64,000 nt of DNA from Crocinitomicaceae bacterium (GTDB lineage Bacteria > Bacteroidota > Bacteroidia > Flavobacteriales_D > Crocinitomicaceae). The notes below the pieces were generated by a model that was given only the letters and a program-made list of their open reading frames with translations, ran no database searches and was not told the origin of the DNA. Shown here piece after piece: positions 26,601 through 34,714 of the stretch. Location of the stretch: assembly GCA_030830895.1 (NCBI GenBank), contig JAURMC010000008.1:1-64000 (forward strand). The letters run 5' to 3'. Numbering within the stretch: position 1 is the first letter of the stretch; each line of letters starts with the position of its first letter. The translations under genes were made by a program, and so were the position numbers.

Positions 26601-26910
26601 GTGCAAGTTCAACACAACCAATGGAATAACTTCCATATCCATCGAAAATTGGTTGAAAAGTAATGCCGTGATTCTTAGTAACCCATACCCCACCACTTGC
26701 TGCTGCGATGTACCATAAATCGCTATTACTTGGATGAACTGCAATATCCGAAACCCTTCCGGAAGTGAGCGCTGGCCCTACCATGCGAAAAGATAACGCC
26801 GAAACCGTAGACTCTTCAAAAGGTAGTGCTAATGACTCTTTAGAATGCGATTTTTTTTGGGCGAAAAGGCTGGCATGGATGATTAAAAACAGAAATAGGA
26901 AATTCTTCAT
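23668..26910 (-). CDS. large secreted BNR/sortilin-like beta-propeller protein
   Basis: A 1,080-residue protein with signal peptide MKNFLFLFLIIHASLFAQ. At least seven Asp-box/BNR repeats are seen (SxDGGxTW type: SIDGGKSF, SIDGGKTW, SIDGGETW, STNKGESW, SSDCGTTW, TTDEGQHW), spread over residues 80-720, so it forms one or two beta-propellers like VPS10/sortilin domains. Many homologs are annotated as glycosyl hydrolases, but no catalytic set is evident, so hydrolase activity is unproven. The C-terminal 350 residues include a charged helix (SKRQEKEKALEKDKK), a beta domain like FlgD (GNYVLEVY) and coiled-coil-like helices. No T9SS sorting domain is present; it is probably periplasmic or surface-attached by other means. 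Confidence 0.85.
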   Translation of the reverse strand: MKNFLFLFLIIHASLFAQKKSHSKESLALPFEESTVSALSFRMVGPALTSGRVSDIAVHPSNSDLWYIAAASGGVWVTKNHGITFQPIFDGYGSYSIGCVELAPSNPNTVWVGTGENNNQRSVGYGDGVYKSIDGGKSFTNMGLNLSEHIGSIVIHPKNEQVLWVAAYGPLWSKGGERGVYKSIDGGKTWKRTLFISDDTGVAEVVSDPSNPDILYASAHQRRRHEWTYIGGGPESALYKSIDGGETWREINSGLPKSDMGRIGLCVSPAEPNWVYAIVEGRYDKGGVFLSTNKGESWTKQGKYSTSGNYYQEIFCDPLNKSKVFAMDTYMHHTEDAGITFKPTGESHKHVDNHVIWIDPSNTDHWLVGCDGGIYETYSHAKEWRFFDNLPITQFYKVATDNDYPFYNIYGGTQDNNSMGGPSGTLNVSGILNTDWFITNGGDGFESATDWSNPNITYAQAQYGWLVRYDKQSGEKVPIQPMPANGQPGYRWNWDAPLLVSKHDASTLYFAANKVFKSTNKGDDWVEISPDLTRQLDRNKIPVMGQVWSIDAVMKNASTTVYGNVVALDESPLKKGLLFVGTDDGLIQVSKNDGKDWKMIDVIPGVPSQTRVNMLTASRFNDQVVYAAFNNQRNGDFKPYLFKSSDCGTTWTSISSNLPDRGTVYCIKQDFKTPNLLFVGTEFGAYFTTDEGQHWTKLSGLPTIAVYDLDIQERECDLVAATFGRGFYVLDNYSPLRGLTSEVLNKKAHLFETEDALLYVPADPLGLEGTGFQGHNMWASENPSFGAVFNLYLKEGISSLKSKRQEKEKALEKDKKEVTYPSMDELRAEVQETKATCIWAIYNEAGKEIKRFTTTPSKGISRVTWNLRSNPTTSVKGGNNGFLVPAGNYVLEVYLVSNQGIDTLVKQHSFKVKALNNQTLVSKNPEELNAFRKEVAEVNRKVSGVGEIIEEFTTQLGLIETALLNYPNTDISMLRKVKSLRLGIDSCKLIMYGDELLTKHEFETPPSLTGRLGMLEYMLYDNTSGVTNTHRLNLATVKNEYSVASARIKQLISSLFILEEELAKVPIPYIKSRGLIWKED

Positions 26911-26921
26911 TTGATATTCAT

Positions 26922-26948
26922 TAAAAAGCCATTCTTAATGAATGGCTT
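26922..26948 (-). terminator. rho-independent terminator of the 26957-27499 gene
   Basis: Perfect 9-bp inverted repeat AAGCCATTC / GAATGGCTT with a 5-nt loop, followed on the minus strand by a T run. It separates the small lipoprotein gene from the large BNR protein gene downstream. Confidence 0.85.
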
Positions 26949-26956
26949 AGTGGATA

Positions 26957-27499
26957 TTAGACCTTCATTCCTCGAACGAAACGATCTTTACGTTTGACCT
27001 TCTCGAGTTTCTTTTTAGCAACCTTTAAGTATGCTGATCGAGGACTACCTCGCATTACATCAATTTTATATGTGACATCACCGTATTGAATTTTTGGTCC
27101 ACCCGCTTGATTCCAATCTACATCAAAATAATACTTGCGGTTCGCTTCATTCTTTGAAAAGAATTTTAATGTTTTACTTTCTCCCGTTTCAAAACGAACA
27201 AGGATTTCCCCTCTGTCACCATAAGAATCAAAAATACAAGGGGTCCCAGCTTGAATTATTACAGATTCCTTTTTTGTACTCGAACTATTTATTAGCGTGC
27301 CATTGGAGGTGGTGGTTGAATTTTCATTTTTAATCACTTCATCCATAACAATTGTATGTGAAATATAAAACTGCACTTTGGCTAATTTCTCCTCTGAATC
27401 AAGCGCAAATTCGTCACGAATCAAATTTGTGTAAGGGACTTGTGTTGCACATGAAGCAAGCAACAATACCAAAGAAACATACATGCCTAATATTTTCAT
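26957..27499 (-). CDS. small lipoprotein, unknown function
   Basis: Start chosen at the ATG giving MKILGMYVSLVLLLASCATQ, a lipoprotein signal with lipobox LASC (Cys at 17); an upstream in-frame ATG would overlap the -7 box. The mature part (about 163 residues) has beta-rich sequence with VIIQAGTPCIFDSYG and ILVRFETGE, then a basic C-terminus rich in Lys/Arg. I do not recognise a family with confidence. It has its own promoter and terminator and is divergent from the gene at 27570. Confidence 0.75.
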   Translation of the reverse strand: MKILGMYVSLVLLLASCATQVPYTNLIRDEFALDSEEKLAKVQFYISHTIVMDEVIKNENSTTTSNGTLINSSSTKKESVIIQAGTPCIFDSYGDRGEILVRFETGESKTLKFFSKNEANRKYYFDVDWNQAGGPKIQYGDVTYKIDVMRGSPRSAYLKVAKKKLEKVKRKDRFVRGMKV

Positions 27500-27513
27500 C
27501 TTTCCTTTTTTTA

Positions 27514-27521
27514 CAAAAATA
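27514..27521 (-). promoter_or_regulatory. -7 box (TATTTTTG)
   Basis: Exact TAnnTTTG match on the minus strand, 14 bp before the chosen ATG at 27499. It supports that start over the longer reading frame. Confidence 0.5.
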
Positions 27522-27569
27522 ACAAAAGTGACCATAACATATCTTAGAAATAGTTAAAATTGTAACCAC

Positions 27570-28214
27570 ATGTATACACCCAATTATAACGTCGCGTTAA
27601 CCTGGATTATGGCCATTGGAGGATTGGCTATTGTTGCTTGTTCCAATAAATCAGAAAGAAAAAATCAAAAATTTGAAGACATTCAACCGAAGCACATCCA
27701 AAAACCTTCAAAGAAAAAAACAAGTCAAGATACCCTCGCTCCATACCTATTGAAATATACCAATGACAGCGTGGGGTTCACTTTTGATGCTATCAAAATT
27801 GATCAAACAGCACATTTTCTGGATAGATTTCCTCATCCAAAAGGACAATACCCTACTCATTTTGAGCTACTAGATGGTCAAAATTCCATATTTGTTGGCG
27901 AATGGAAATTCAAGGATAGTAATACACGGGTAAATGCTTTTTTCAATTGGCTCGATCATTACGGCGCTAAAGACAGTCAATTGGAGTGGTTTAAAAGACA
28001 AAAACTATCTAACGAGAATGTATTAATTTTAATCAATAACACCTCAATTATTGAAATCAATTCCAACAATATGATTAATCGCAAGAAATGGGAGCATTAT
28101 CAATATTATTCAAACCCTGAAGATTCAATTAGAATAATTATCGAACAACGAAAAGGACAATTATGTAGATGGACTATCCCTAAATCCGAAAAAAAACAAC
28201 AACTACCACAATGA
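27570..28214 (+). CDS. hypothetical lipoprotein
   Basis: A 214-residue protein with a hydrophobic N-terminal stretch and a likely lipobox (IVACSN, Cys near residue 24), then a charged linker rich in Lys and Gln. The globular part (about 60-205) contains several Trp and charged residues (FVGEWKFKD, FFNWLDHYGAK, LEWFKRQ). No family is recognised. The next gene overlaps by 4 bp (ATGA), so the two form an operon. The product is probably attached to the outer or inner membrane facing the periplasm. Confidence 0.7.
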   Translation: MYTPNYNVALTWIMAIGGLAIVACSNKSERKNQKFEDIQPKHIQKPSKKKTSQDTLAPYLLKYTNDSVGFTFDAIKIDQTAHFLDRFPHPKGQYPTHFELLDGQNSIFVGEWKFKDSNTRVNAFFNWLDHYGAKDSQLEWFKRQKLSNENVLILINNTSIIEINSNNMINRKKWEHYQYYSNPEDSIRIIIEQRKGQLCRWTIPKSEKKQQLPQ

Positions 28215-28531
28215 AAACCATAAACAGAGCGTATATAAAAATAACTCCGACAGTGAAATTTTGGGAAATACTAGAACCCTACATCGAAGATAAAGAATTC
28301 ATACCCTTTCATGAACCTACCTTGTATTTAATTGAAGAAGACATTTGGGATGAAAACCTTATACTCAAGAAATACATAGAAAAAATCACGTTAAATGAAA
28401 TCAATCAACTTACTGAGCAAAGAATTTCCCTCTCTGAGACGAATAATATTGTGAATTTTAATACTTATTTCACCTACGAAATAGGAGGAAGCGTAGTTGA
28501 TTGCATTTCTACACCAATTGAGCGATTATAA
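28211..28531 (+). CDS. hypothetical small cytosolic protein
   Basis: A 106-residue acidic protein starting MKTINRAYIKITPTVKFWEI. No signal peptide, membrane segment or known motif. It overlaps the upstream lipoprotein gene by 4 bp (ATGA), so it is probably translated after it; its end overlaps the convergent CYTH gene by 6 bp. The sequence looks like a compact alpha/beta protein. No function can be assigned. Confidence 0.65.
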   Translation: MKTINRAYIKITPTVKFWEILEPYIEDKEFIPFHEPTLYLIEEDIWDENLILKKYIEKITLNEINQLTEQRISLSETNNIVNFNTYFTYEIGGSVVDCISTPIERL

Positions 28532-28975
28532 TCTTTCAATTAAATTAATATTCAAATAAGATTTATCTGCAGTAACCTCCTGTCCAATCCATTCCGGAAG
28601 GTCAAAGACTTCGTCCTCCCGAGTAAGTTCAATTTCTGCAATTATAAGTCCTTGCAACTTTCCAGTAAAAACATCAATCTCCCAAAGGTGGGAATTTACA
28701 CGAACCTCATAGCGTGTTTTTGAAAGTACTTTCGAACAATTTCTAAGTAACAGTTGCGCCTCAGTTAAAGGAATTTCATATTCAAATTCAGACCGAACTA
28801 AAGCCGATTCTCCAAATTTCATAGTAATAAATGCGTGATCACCTTTCAATCTAATCCTACATGATCTATCATGAGTTGAAAACAAATAACCTTGCTTTAT
28901 TGATTGTCCATTCAATAACAAGGGAACCAAAGCATCCAAGTTTCCAATTAAATATTTGCGTTCTATTTCAATCAT
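28526..28975 (-). CDS. CYTH domain protein (triphosphate tunnel metalloenzyme)
   Basis: A 149-residue protein beginning MIEIERKYLI, whose ExExK signature opens the triphosphate tunnel fold. Alternating charged strands follow (CRIRLKG, FITMKFG, RSEFEYEIPL, KTRYEVRV, WEIDVFTGKLQGLIIAEIEL), matching the eight-stranded tunnel of short bacterial CYTH proteins. Related enzymes hydrolyse tripolyphosphate or other triphosphates with Mg or Mn. I start at the ATG that directly gives MIEIERK; an upstream ATG adds only five residues. It ends tail-to-tail with the small gene at 28211. Confidence 0.9.
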   Translation of the reverse strand: MIEIERKYLIGNLDALVPLLLNGQSIKQGYLFSTHDRSCRIRLKGDHAFITMKFGESALVRSEFEYEIPLTEAQLLLRNCSKVLSKTRYEVRVNSHLWEIDVFTGKLQGLIIAEIELTREDEVFDLPEWIGQEVTADKSYLNINLIERL

Positions 28976-29078
28976 TTTTTCAAGTTTCAAAAATATTGAA
29001 TAATTTTAAGCGTTGAAAGCAACAAAGCTAGGAGTTTTAACGTCTAGCCAAGTATAAAAATAATTAAACCCACCACTT

Positions 29079-29522
29079 ATGTTAAGAATAGCTTTTTTTG
29101 GATTACTAGCTACAGTTTCTATGACAGCTTTTAGTCAAAAAATTATTTCTACTCCGATTGGAAATCCGGAAATTTTATACAATGAAAACGGGGTAAGCAT
29201 CAGTTCCCAACTTACCGAATGTAATAATGAAAGTCGCAATGAATCCATGACATTTAAACTTCTTAGTATTACAAATTCAAACGCAAATCCTGCAGCTTTG
29301 AAAATTCGTGAAGACATGTATTATGATACAGACGGTGGTAATTGTAGAACATGTGAAAATCCTGAATATACATTTACATTTAACTTAGAACAGGGTGAAA
29401 CCAAAGCAGGTAATTGCTATAGTGATTCAAATCCTGCACTTTCAATTTTTGTTTCGATGAAAGACGGATACATCAAAGACGTACTAAGTGACTTTAAAAT
29501 GAACGTAGTTCGTCTGAATTAA
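29079..29522 (+). CDS. secreted Cys-containing protein, unknown function
   Basis: A 147-residue protein with a signal peptide (MLRIAFFGLLATVSMTAFSQ, cut after residue 20). The mature part has four Cys (TEC, CRTC and NCYS areas), suggesting one or two disulphides, and ends in a beta-like segment VSMKDGYIKDVLSDFKMNVV. No sorting domain is seen, so it is probably periplasmic. It is a single-gene unit closed by the terminator at 29542. No known family recognised. Confidence 0.7.
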   Translation: MLRIAFFGLLATVSMTAFSQKIISTPIGNPEILYNENGVSISSQLTECNNESRNESMTFKLLSITNSNANPAALKIREDMYYDTDGGNCRTCENPEYTFTFNLEQGETKAGNCYSDSNPALSIFVSMKDGYIKDVLSDFKMNVVRLN

Positions 29523-29541
29523 AAAGCATACAAATTATATG

Positions 29542-29568
29542 AAAAGACCGCGTCGCGGTCTTTTTTTT
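29542..29568 (+). terminator. rho-independent terminator
   Basis: Strong GC stem GACCGC / GCGGTC extended by A-T pairs, 3-nt loop, then a run of T. It ends the 29079 gene, and the T run leads directly into the -7 box of the next gene. Confidence 0.92.
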
Positions 29569-29576
29569 TACCTTTG
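29569..29576 (+). promoter_or_regulatory. -7 box (TACCTTTG) 5 bp before start codon
   Basis: Exact TAnnTTTG match directly after the terminator T run and 5 nt before the ATG at 29582. Predicted transcription starts at about the start codon. Confidence 0.5.
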
Positions 29577-29581
29577 AATTA

Positions 29582-31456
29582 ATGGTTAAATTAAAAACGG
29601 CAACGCCTCGTTGGATTATTATCCTAATTGATTTAGTAATATCTGTATGTTCGCTAGGCCTTGCCTATTTCATCCGATTTGATTTAAATACCAACCTCTA
29701 TGCTATGGAAAACGAATGGCTAGAGCACTGGCCTGAGTTTATCATGTATTTGTGCATTAAAGGGGTCATTTTTTTTATATTTGGTATTCACAGAGGCTTG
29801 GTACGTTACACCTCAACCCAAGATTCACAGCGAATACTAAAGGCCAACCTAAGTACTACGTTAATATTTATTGGCATTAGTGCCTTGCGCGCTACCATTT
29901 GGAACACAACCTATTTATTTCCAAGCTCCATCATACTAATGGAGTTTATTATCAGCCTAATGTTCCTCATTGGGAGTAGATTTGCTATCAAACTATGGTA
30001 TATTGAAACAGTCAAATCCGTTGAAATTAATGAACGTGTGCTAATATTTGGCGCCGGGGCAATGGGACTAATTGCCAAACGAACAATTGAAAACGATAAT
30101 CGTATTCAGCAAAAAATCATTGGGTTTTTAGACAATAATAGATCACTTGTTGGTAATAGAATCGATGGAATTAAGGTGTTCGATGCAGGACAATTAGATT
30201 ACTTACTTACGCAACTCCGTATTGAAAAAGTTATCGTTGCCATTCGTAAACCAAACACAGATTTATTGAGGAATCTAGTTGAAATATGTCTTTCAAAACA
30301 AGTTAAAATTCAACGTGTACAAGATCCAAATACTTGGGTAAATGGGGAATTAACTCCCAAAAAAATTGGTCAAATTGATATTACAGAGTTGTTAGGTCGA
30401 GCGCACATTCAATTAGCCCAAAGCCGCTTACCCTCCGACATAGAGGGAAAAACAATAATTATTACTGGAGCTGCTGGATCAATCGGAAGTGGTATCACCA
30501 TGGAACTTATTAAGTATAAGGTAGCGAACCTAATACTTATAGACCAGGCAGAATCCCCCCTATATGAATTGCAACAAAGATTACGTGAATACCAGTCTAC
30601 ACTTCAATTACATTTTCGAATCGGAGATATTCGTAACAATGAATCAATGAAATGTATTTTCGAAGAGTTTCATCCGCATATTATCTTTCATGCCGCGGCT
30701 TATAAGCATGTTCCATTAATGGAAGAAAATCCTTTCGAAGCAATTAAAACTAATGTATTAGGAACTAGAAATTTAACAGAGCTAGCCGTTGCATACAACG
30801 TGGAAAAATTTATTTTCATTTCAACGGACAAAGCGGTAAACCCAACCAACATAATGGGAGCAAGTAAGCGCATTGCTGAAATGATTGTTCAAAATAAAAA
30901 TCATCATGGAATCACTAAATTCATAACCACCCGATTTGGTAATGTTCTTGGATCAAATGGATCCGTTATCCCACTTTTTCAACGCCAAATTGAACTGGGA
31001 GGACCTATTACGGTGACGGATGCGCGTATAACAAGATATTTCATGACAATACCCGAGGCTTGTCAATTAGTTTTAGAGGCATTTTCCATGGGTAATGGTG
31101 GCGAGATTTATGTATTTGATATGGGAGAATCTGTTCCAATTATTGAATTAGCCAGAAAAATGATTTTGCTACATGGCATGGAACCTGAAAAGGATATTGA
31201 AATTAAAATCTCAGGACTTCGTCCTGGTGAGAAACTCTATGAAGAATTATTAGCAGATTCAGAAACTACATTACCAACTCATCATCCCAAAATAATGATT
31301 GCGAAAACCCGCGAAATCGCTTCGGAATTAAATCAGAGCGTGGATTTGTTGTTCAATTCAGAAACTCCACTTCTGCAACGCATATCCATAATGAAACAAA
31401 TCGTTCCAGAATTTAAAAGTAATAATTCCCAATTCGAGCAATTAGATGAACACTAA
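29582..31456 (+). CDS. membrane nucleotide-sugar 4,6-dehydratase (CapD/WbpM/FlaA1 type)
   Basis: A 624-residue protein: about four N-terminal membrane helices (residues 10-150), a Rossmann-like CoA-binding domain (about 155-290, GAGAMGLIAKR), and a catalytic extended-SDR domain (about 295-585) with NAD motif GAAGSIGSG, HAAAYKHVPLMEENP and STDKAVNPTNIMGASKR. The M-x3-K in place of Y-x3-K marks the 4,6-dehydratase group (PglF/WbpM). It turns UDP-GlcNAc-type sugars into 4-keto-6-deoxy sugars for capsule, O-antigen or glycoprotein glycans. A Gly replaces the commonly seen Glu right after GAAGSIGS; effect unknown. No other glycan genes are adjacent. The thioesterase gene overlaps its end by 11 bp. 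Confidence 0.93.
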   Translation: MVKLKTATPRWIIILIDLVISVCSLGLAYFIRFDLNTNLYAMENEWLEHWPEFIMYLCIKGVIFFIFGIHRGLVRYTSTQDSQRILKANLSTTLIFIGISALRATIWNTTYLFPSSIILMEFIISLMFLIGSRFAIKLWYIETVKSVEINERVLIFGAGAMGLIAKRTIENDNRIQQKIIGFLDNNRSLVGNRIDGIKVFDAGQLDYLLTQLRIEKVIVAIRKPNTDLLRNLVEICLSKQVKIQRVQDPNTWVNGELTPKKIGQIDITELLGRAHIQLAQSRLPSDIEGKTIIITGAAGSIGSGITMELIKYKVANLILIDQAESPLYELQQRLREYQSTLQLHFRIGDIRNNESMKCIFEEFHPHIIFHAAAYKHVPLMEENPFEAIKTNVLGTRNLTELAVAYNVEKFIFISTDKAVNPTNIMGASKRIAEMIVQNKNHHGITKFITTRFGNVLGSNGSVIPLFQRQIELGGPITVTDARITRYFMTIPEACQLVLEAFSMGNGGEIYVFDMGESVPIIELARKMILLHGMEPEKDIEIKISGLRPGEKLYEELLADSETTLPTHHPKIMIAKTREIASELNQSVDLLFNSETPLLQRISIMKQIVPEFKSNNSQFEQLDEH

Positions 31457-31844
31457 TCCTTTTGAGGTTCAAGTACGTTTTTCCGATATAGATTTACTCG
31501 GCCATGTTAACAACGTTGCCTATTTCAACTACTTTGAAATGGCTCGTATTCATTATTTTCACCCATTACTTGGCAAAGACTGGGATTGGATGAAACAAGG
31601 AGTTGTGCTAGTAAAAAATGAAGCAACCTATTTATCATCAATTCGGCTTCATGATAAGCCAAAAATAACCCTCTATGTAACTAACATTGGAACCAAGAGT
31701 TTTAGTTTGGGTTATGAGGTGAATGTAGGCCCCCAATTGTGCGCAACTGGATCTAGTACCTTGGTTTGTTTTAATAACTATTCCAAACAAACAATTGAAA
31801 TACCTGAAGCCATGAGACTTGCTTTAAATGCTTTACAAAAATGA
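31446..31844 (+). CDS. acyl-CoA thioesterase (hotdog fold, 4HBT/FadM type)
   Basis: A 132-residue single hotdog-domain protein. VRFSDIDLLGHVNNVAYFNYFEMARIHYF contains the Asp-(x)n-H-V-N-N signature of 4-hydroxybenzoyl-CoA thioesterase-like enzymes; the catalytic Asp is in SDID near residue 13. It hydrolyses acyl-CoA or acyl-ACP thioesters; the acyl chain is unknown. It overlaps the upstream dehydratase gene by 11 bp and the downstream gene by 4 bp (ATGA), so these three are one transcript, although their functions look unrelated. Confidence 0.9.
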   Translation: MNTNPFEVQVRFSDIDLLGHVNNVAYFNYFEMARIHYFHPLLGKDWDWMKQGVVLVKNEATYLSSIRLHDKPKITLYVTNIGTKSFSLGYEVNVGPQLCATGSSTLVCFNNYSKQTIEIPEAMRLALNALQK

Positions 31845-32857
31845 AAAAATCAACCTTAATCCTTTTTCTAATCGTTTTAAAGGGAGCAATAAGTCAGGAA
31901 AAAAGCCCATGTGGAAATGTTAGAAAGAAAGCAGAACCAAAACGATATTTAAATTTATATGATCAAGTTGCCTTCGATCAAGAAATCAATACTTATGTTT
32001 TAACCAAGGATTGGTATACGCCATTTAACGGGACGGGACAGACATGGAACCGTGGAGGATATGTGTTAGATGAAATTCATTGTGTGAATGGTAAACGCGA
32101 CGGATCCGACACCTCATATTATAGTTCGGGATGCATTAAAAGTATTCAGCGAAATATCATTGGAATAAAAAATGGAGCTCAACAAATCTTTTTTGATTCA
32201 ACTGGAAAAATATGTAAAGAAGAAACATTTTTGAACGGAAAACTAAATGGAATTACAAAAGAATTTAATCGAAATGGTGATACACTAGTTTACATGAACT
32301 TTAAAAATGATATTCGAGATGGCATTCAACGAGAGTATTTTCCGGATGGTAAACCTTATAGAATTGTTGAATATAAGAATGGGTTATTAGATGGAATTCA
32401 CTTAACATTTAGCGAGTCGGGAATAGTTGAAGTAAGCCTTAACCACAAAGAAGGAATGAAACATGGAAAACAAATATTTTTCGATAACAGTGGAAAAGAA
32501 GCGGGAATAGAAATGTGGATGATGGGCCAAAAAGACGGTGACTTTATTAAATACCATGAAAATGGGAACATCCTGACAAAAAGCACTTTTAAAAAAAATA
32601 TTCCGGTGGGAGAACATCTTGTAAATGATGAAAAAGGTAAAACGATACATCAAACGGTTTATGATAAGAAAGGCATTAAACAATATGAAATGGAGATTGA
32701 CGAGTACGGAGATAAAAAAGTGCTTTATGATATCAATAAAACGGAAAAATCTACGGAAATCGCGGCGGATGATGATCCAAAAAACATAACCCAAGGAGAA
32801 ATCAATAAAAACAAGCGAAAAAAACGTAAAGAGCGGAGAAAAAAAGAGAAATCTTAA
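31841..32857 (+). CDS. secreted MORN-like/YwqK-type repeat protein
   Basis: A 338-residue protein with a signal peptide (MKKSTLILFLIVLKGAISQ) and about eight repeats with the pattern [DG]G...YY..G.....  between residues 75 and 280 (RDGSDTSYYSSGCIK, KNGAQQIFFDSTGK, LNGITKEFNRNG, RDGIQREYFPDGK, KDGDFIKYHENGN). This is the MORN-type repeat often named YwqK antitoxin-like in databases; nothing here suggests a toxin-antitoxin function. The C-terminal 30 residues are almost all Lys/Arg/Glu. It probably folds as a flat beta-hairpin ladder in the periplasm or on the surface. Coupled to the thioesterase by ATGA overlap. Confidence 0.8.
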   Translation: MKKSTLILFLIVLKGAISQEKSPCGNVRKKAEPKRYLNLYDQVAFDQEINTYVLTKDWYTPFNGTGQTWNRGGYVLDEIHCVNGKRDGSDTSYYSSGCIKSIQRNIIGIKNGAQQIFFDSTGKICKEETFLNGKLNGITKEFNRNGDTLVYMNFKNDIRDGIQREYFPDGKPYRIVEYKNGLLDGIHLTFSESGIVEVSLNHKEGMKHGKQIFFDNSGKEAGIEMWMMGQKDGDFIKYHENGNILTKSTFKKNIPVGEHLVNDEKGKTIHQTVYDKKGIKQYEMEIDEYGDKKVLYDINKTEKSTEIAADDDPKNITQGEINKNKRKKRKERRKKEKS

Positions 32858-33609
32858 ATTAGGCCTAAAAGCATAGCGCAACCTAATATAAAGATGCCAT
32901 AAGAAATCAGTCGCTGTAAAAGTTGAATAGAAACCTTTTTTAATAACTGAGTACCTACCAACACACCAAGTGTAGCGGCAACCCCTGTTACAAAGAGTTG
33001 AAATAAATTAACCTTATCCCATGGTAATAAAGTTAAATAAACTGAATTTCGAGTCACATCGGTGAGTAATCCAATAAATGCCAAGGTGGAAATTAAATTA
33101 CGAACATCTGGAATTTGACGTATCAAGAATAAACTTCGTAAGGCGCCTTGATGCCCGCTTAAACCACCCATAAATCCAGATATTAGTCCTCCAATCCACA
33201 AGGGAGCAATTAAGGATTTTCCTTTAAGCCCAACCTCAGCGATACTAAAGATTATTAACATTAATCCAATCAAAAAAGACAAAAATTTAACCGGATGTGT
33301 CAACGTGGATTCCGTTAAATCAAACAGCTCCACGGGATACGCACTTATAATACTCAAAATCTTGGCCCCTGCGTATGCTGCTAGCATTGATGGGATTCCA
33401 AAAATCCATACTATGCGCCATTGCACGTGACGATTCAATAAGGATTTAAATCCTGAATGTAACAAATGGACCAAAGCAGTTAAGGCGATGGCTAATTCCG
33501 GAGGATAAAACCAAATCATAGTAGCCATTAGCAGCGTACCTAAACCAAATCCTGAGAAAAAGGTTAGAATTGATGCTAAGAAAGCAACAATAGGAATAAT
33601 CCAAAACAT
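32854..33609 (-). CDS. TauE/SafE family sulfite/anion exporter
   Basis: A 251-residue membrane protein with about eight helices. Two related halves are seen (FFSGFGLGTLLMA near residue 20 and GGLISGFMGGLSGHQGALR near 135), the repeated G-x-G signature of TauE/SafE permeases. Members export sulfite, sulfoacetate or other small anions. I choose the ATG giving MFWIIPIVAFLASILTFF because the longer ORF would run into the divergent aldolase gene at 33642. Substrate unknown. Its stop codon interlocks with the repeat-protein gene (TTAA). Confidence 0.88.
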   Translation of the reverse strand: MFWIIPIVAFLASILTFFSGFGLGTLLMATMIWFYPPELAIALTALVHLLHSGFKSLLNRHVQWRIVWIFGIPSMLAAYAGAKILSIISAYPVELFDLTESTLTHPVKFLSFLIGLMLIIFSIAEVGLKGKSLIAPLWIGGLISGFMGGLSGHQGALRSLFLIRQIPDVRNLISTLAFIGLLTDVTRNSVYLTLLPWDKVNLFQLFVTGVAATLGVLVGTQLLKKVSIQLLQRLISYGIFILGCAMLLGLI

Positions 33610-33641
33610 TACTTTTATACTTTTTATCAAAGATACCCAGA

Positions 33642-34658
33642 ATGATTGATTTAAGAAGCGATACGGTAACAACCCCAACGAAAGCCATGCGCGAATATAT
33701 GGCTACTGCACCCGTAGGAGACGATGTTTTCAATGAGGATCCAAGTGTAAATCAACTTGAAAAATATGCAGCGGAATTATTTAATAAAGAGGCCGCGTTG
33801 TTTTGTGCATCCGGAACACAAACCAACCAGATTGCAATTATGGTCCATACCATGCCAGGGGGTGAGGTTATTTGTCATGATGAGAGTCATATATACAAAT
33901 ATGAAGGAGGTGGAATAGCAAGAAACAGTCAATGTTCAATAAAATTGCTCAAGGGTAAACACGGTAAAATAAACGCTTCCGATCTTCAATACGCCGTAAA
34001 CAACCCAGAAGATGTTCACCTACCTCTTACCCAACTCGTTTCCATTGAAGATACTGCTAATCGAGGTGGTGGTGCCGTTTATGACTTCAAAGAAATTCAA
34101 CGCATTGCTGCATTTTGTAATGCTCATAAACTCCCATTACATTTAGATGGTGCCAGACTTTTTAACGCACTGATCGTGAATAAGCAAACCCCTGCTACAT
34201 ATGGACAATGCTTTGATAGTATTTCACTATGCCTTTCCAAGGGGCTTGGAGCACCGGTCGGATCATTGCTAATCGGCACATCCGAATTCATTCGTAAAGC
34301 ACGTAGAATCAGGAAAGTGCTAGGAGGCGGAATGCGCCAAGCTGGAATTATAGCTGCGGGAGGATATTTCGCATTAACGCATCACATAATTCGATTAAAG
34401 GATGATCATGAACATGCAAAACTCCTTGAATCTTGTTTAGTTTCCCTTCCATGGGTGAAAGAAGTCTATCCCGTTGAATCAAACATTGTTGTCGTTGCCT
34501 TAACCCAAGCGGAACGTCGCGACCCTATTATTCAGAACCTAAAAGAAAAGGGGATTTTATGCCTGGCTTTCGGACCAGGAATGATACGGTTTGTTACCCA
34601 CTTAAATATACAAACTACCGATATTGAAGTGTGCATTGCAGCATTAAAAAAGGTATAG
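33642..34658 (+). CDS. ltaE: low-specificity L-threonine aldolase
   Basis: A 338-residue PLP enzyme of fold type I. It begins IDLRSDTVTTPTKAM, the family's N-terminal signature, has DDVFNEDPSVNQLE near residue 28, LHLDGARLFNA near 165 (the Asp/Arg PLP and substrate residues), and SLCLSKGLGAPVGS near 193, where the Lys forms the Schiff base. It splits L-threonine or L-allo-threonine into glycine and acetaldehyde. It is divergent from the exporter gene with 32 bp between starts, and a monocistronic unit. Confidence 0.94.
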   Translation: MIDLRSDTVTTPTKAMREYMATAPVGDDVFNEDPSVNQLEKYAAELFNKEAALFCASGTQTNQIAIMVHTMPGGEVICHDESHIYKYEGGGIARNSQCSIKLLKGKHGKINASDLQYAVNNPEDVHLPLTQLVSIEDTANRGGGAVYDFKEIQRIAAFCNAHKLPLHLDGARLFNALIVNKQTPATYGQCFDSISLCLSKGLGAPVGSLLIGTSEFIRKARRIRKVLGGGMRQAGIIAAGGYFALTHHIIRLKDDHEHAKLLESCLVSLPWVKEVYPVESNIVVVALTQAERRDPIIQNLKEKGILCLAFGPGMIRFVTHLNIQTTDIEVCIAALKKV

Positions 34659-34714
34659 TATTTGTAACCGAAAGTAGTAATTTTACTTAAAAGGAATTGA
34701 CTAATTGTTCGCCT

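Noticed and set aside
31841-32857. Toxin-antitoxin role for the YwqK/MORN-like protein
   Set aside because: It has a signal peptide and no toxin partner; the antitoxin name comes from database labels for this repeat.
32402-32881. Minus-strand ORF of 159 residues opposite the MORN-like gene
   Set aside because: Phe/Ile-rich shadow of Lys/Asn-rich coding on the other strand; no promoter or motif.
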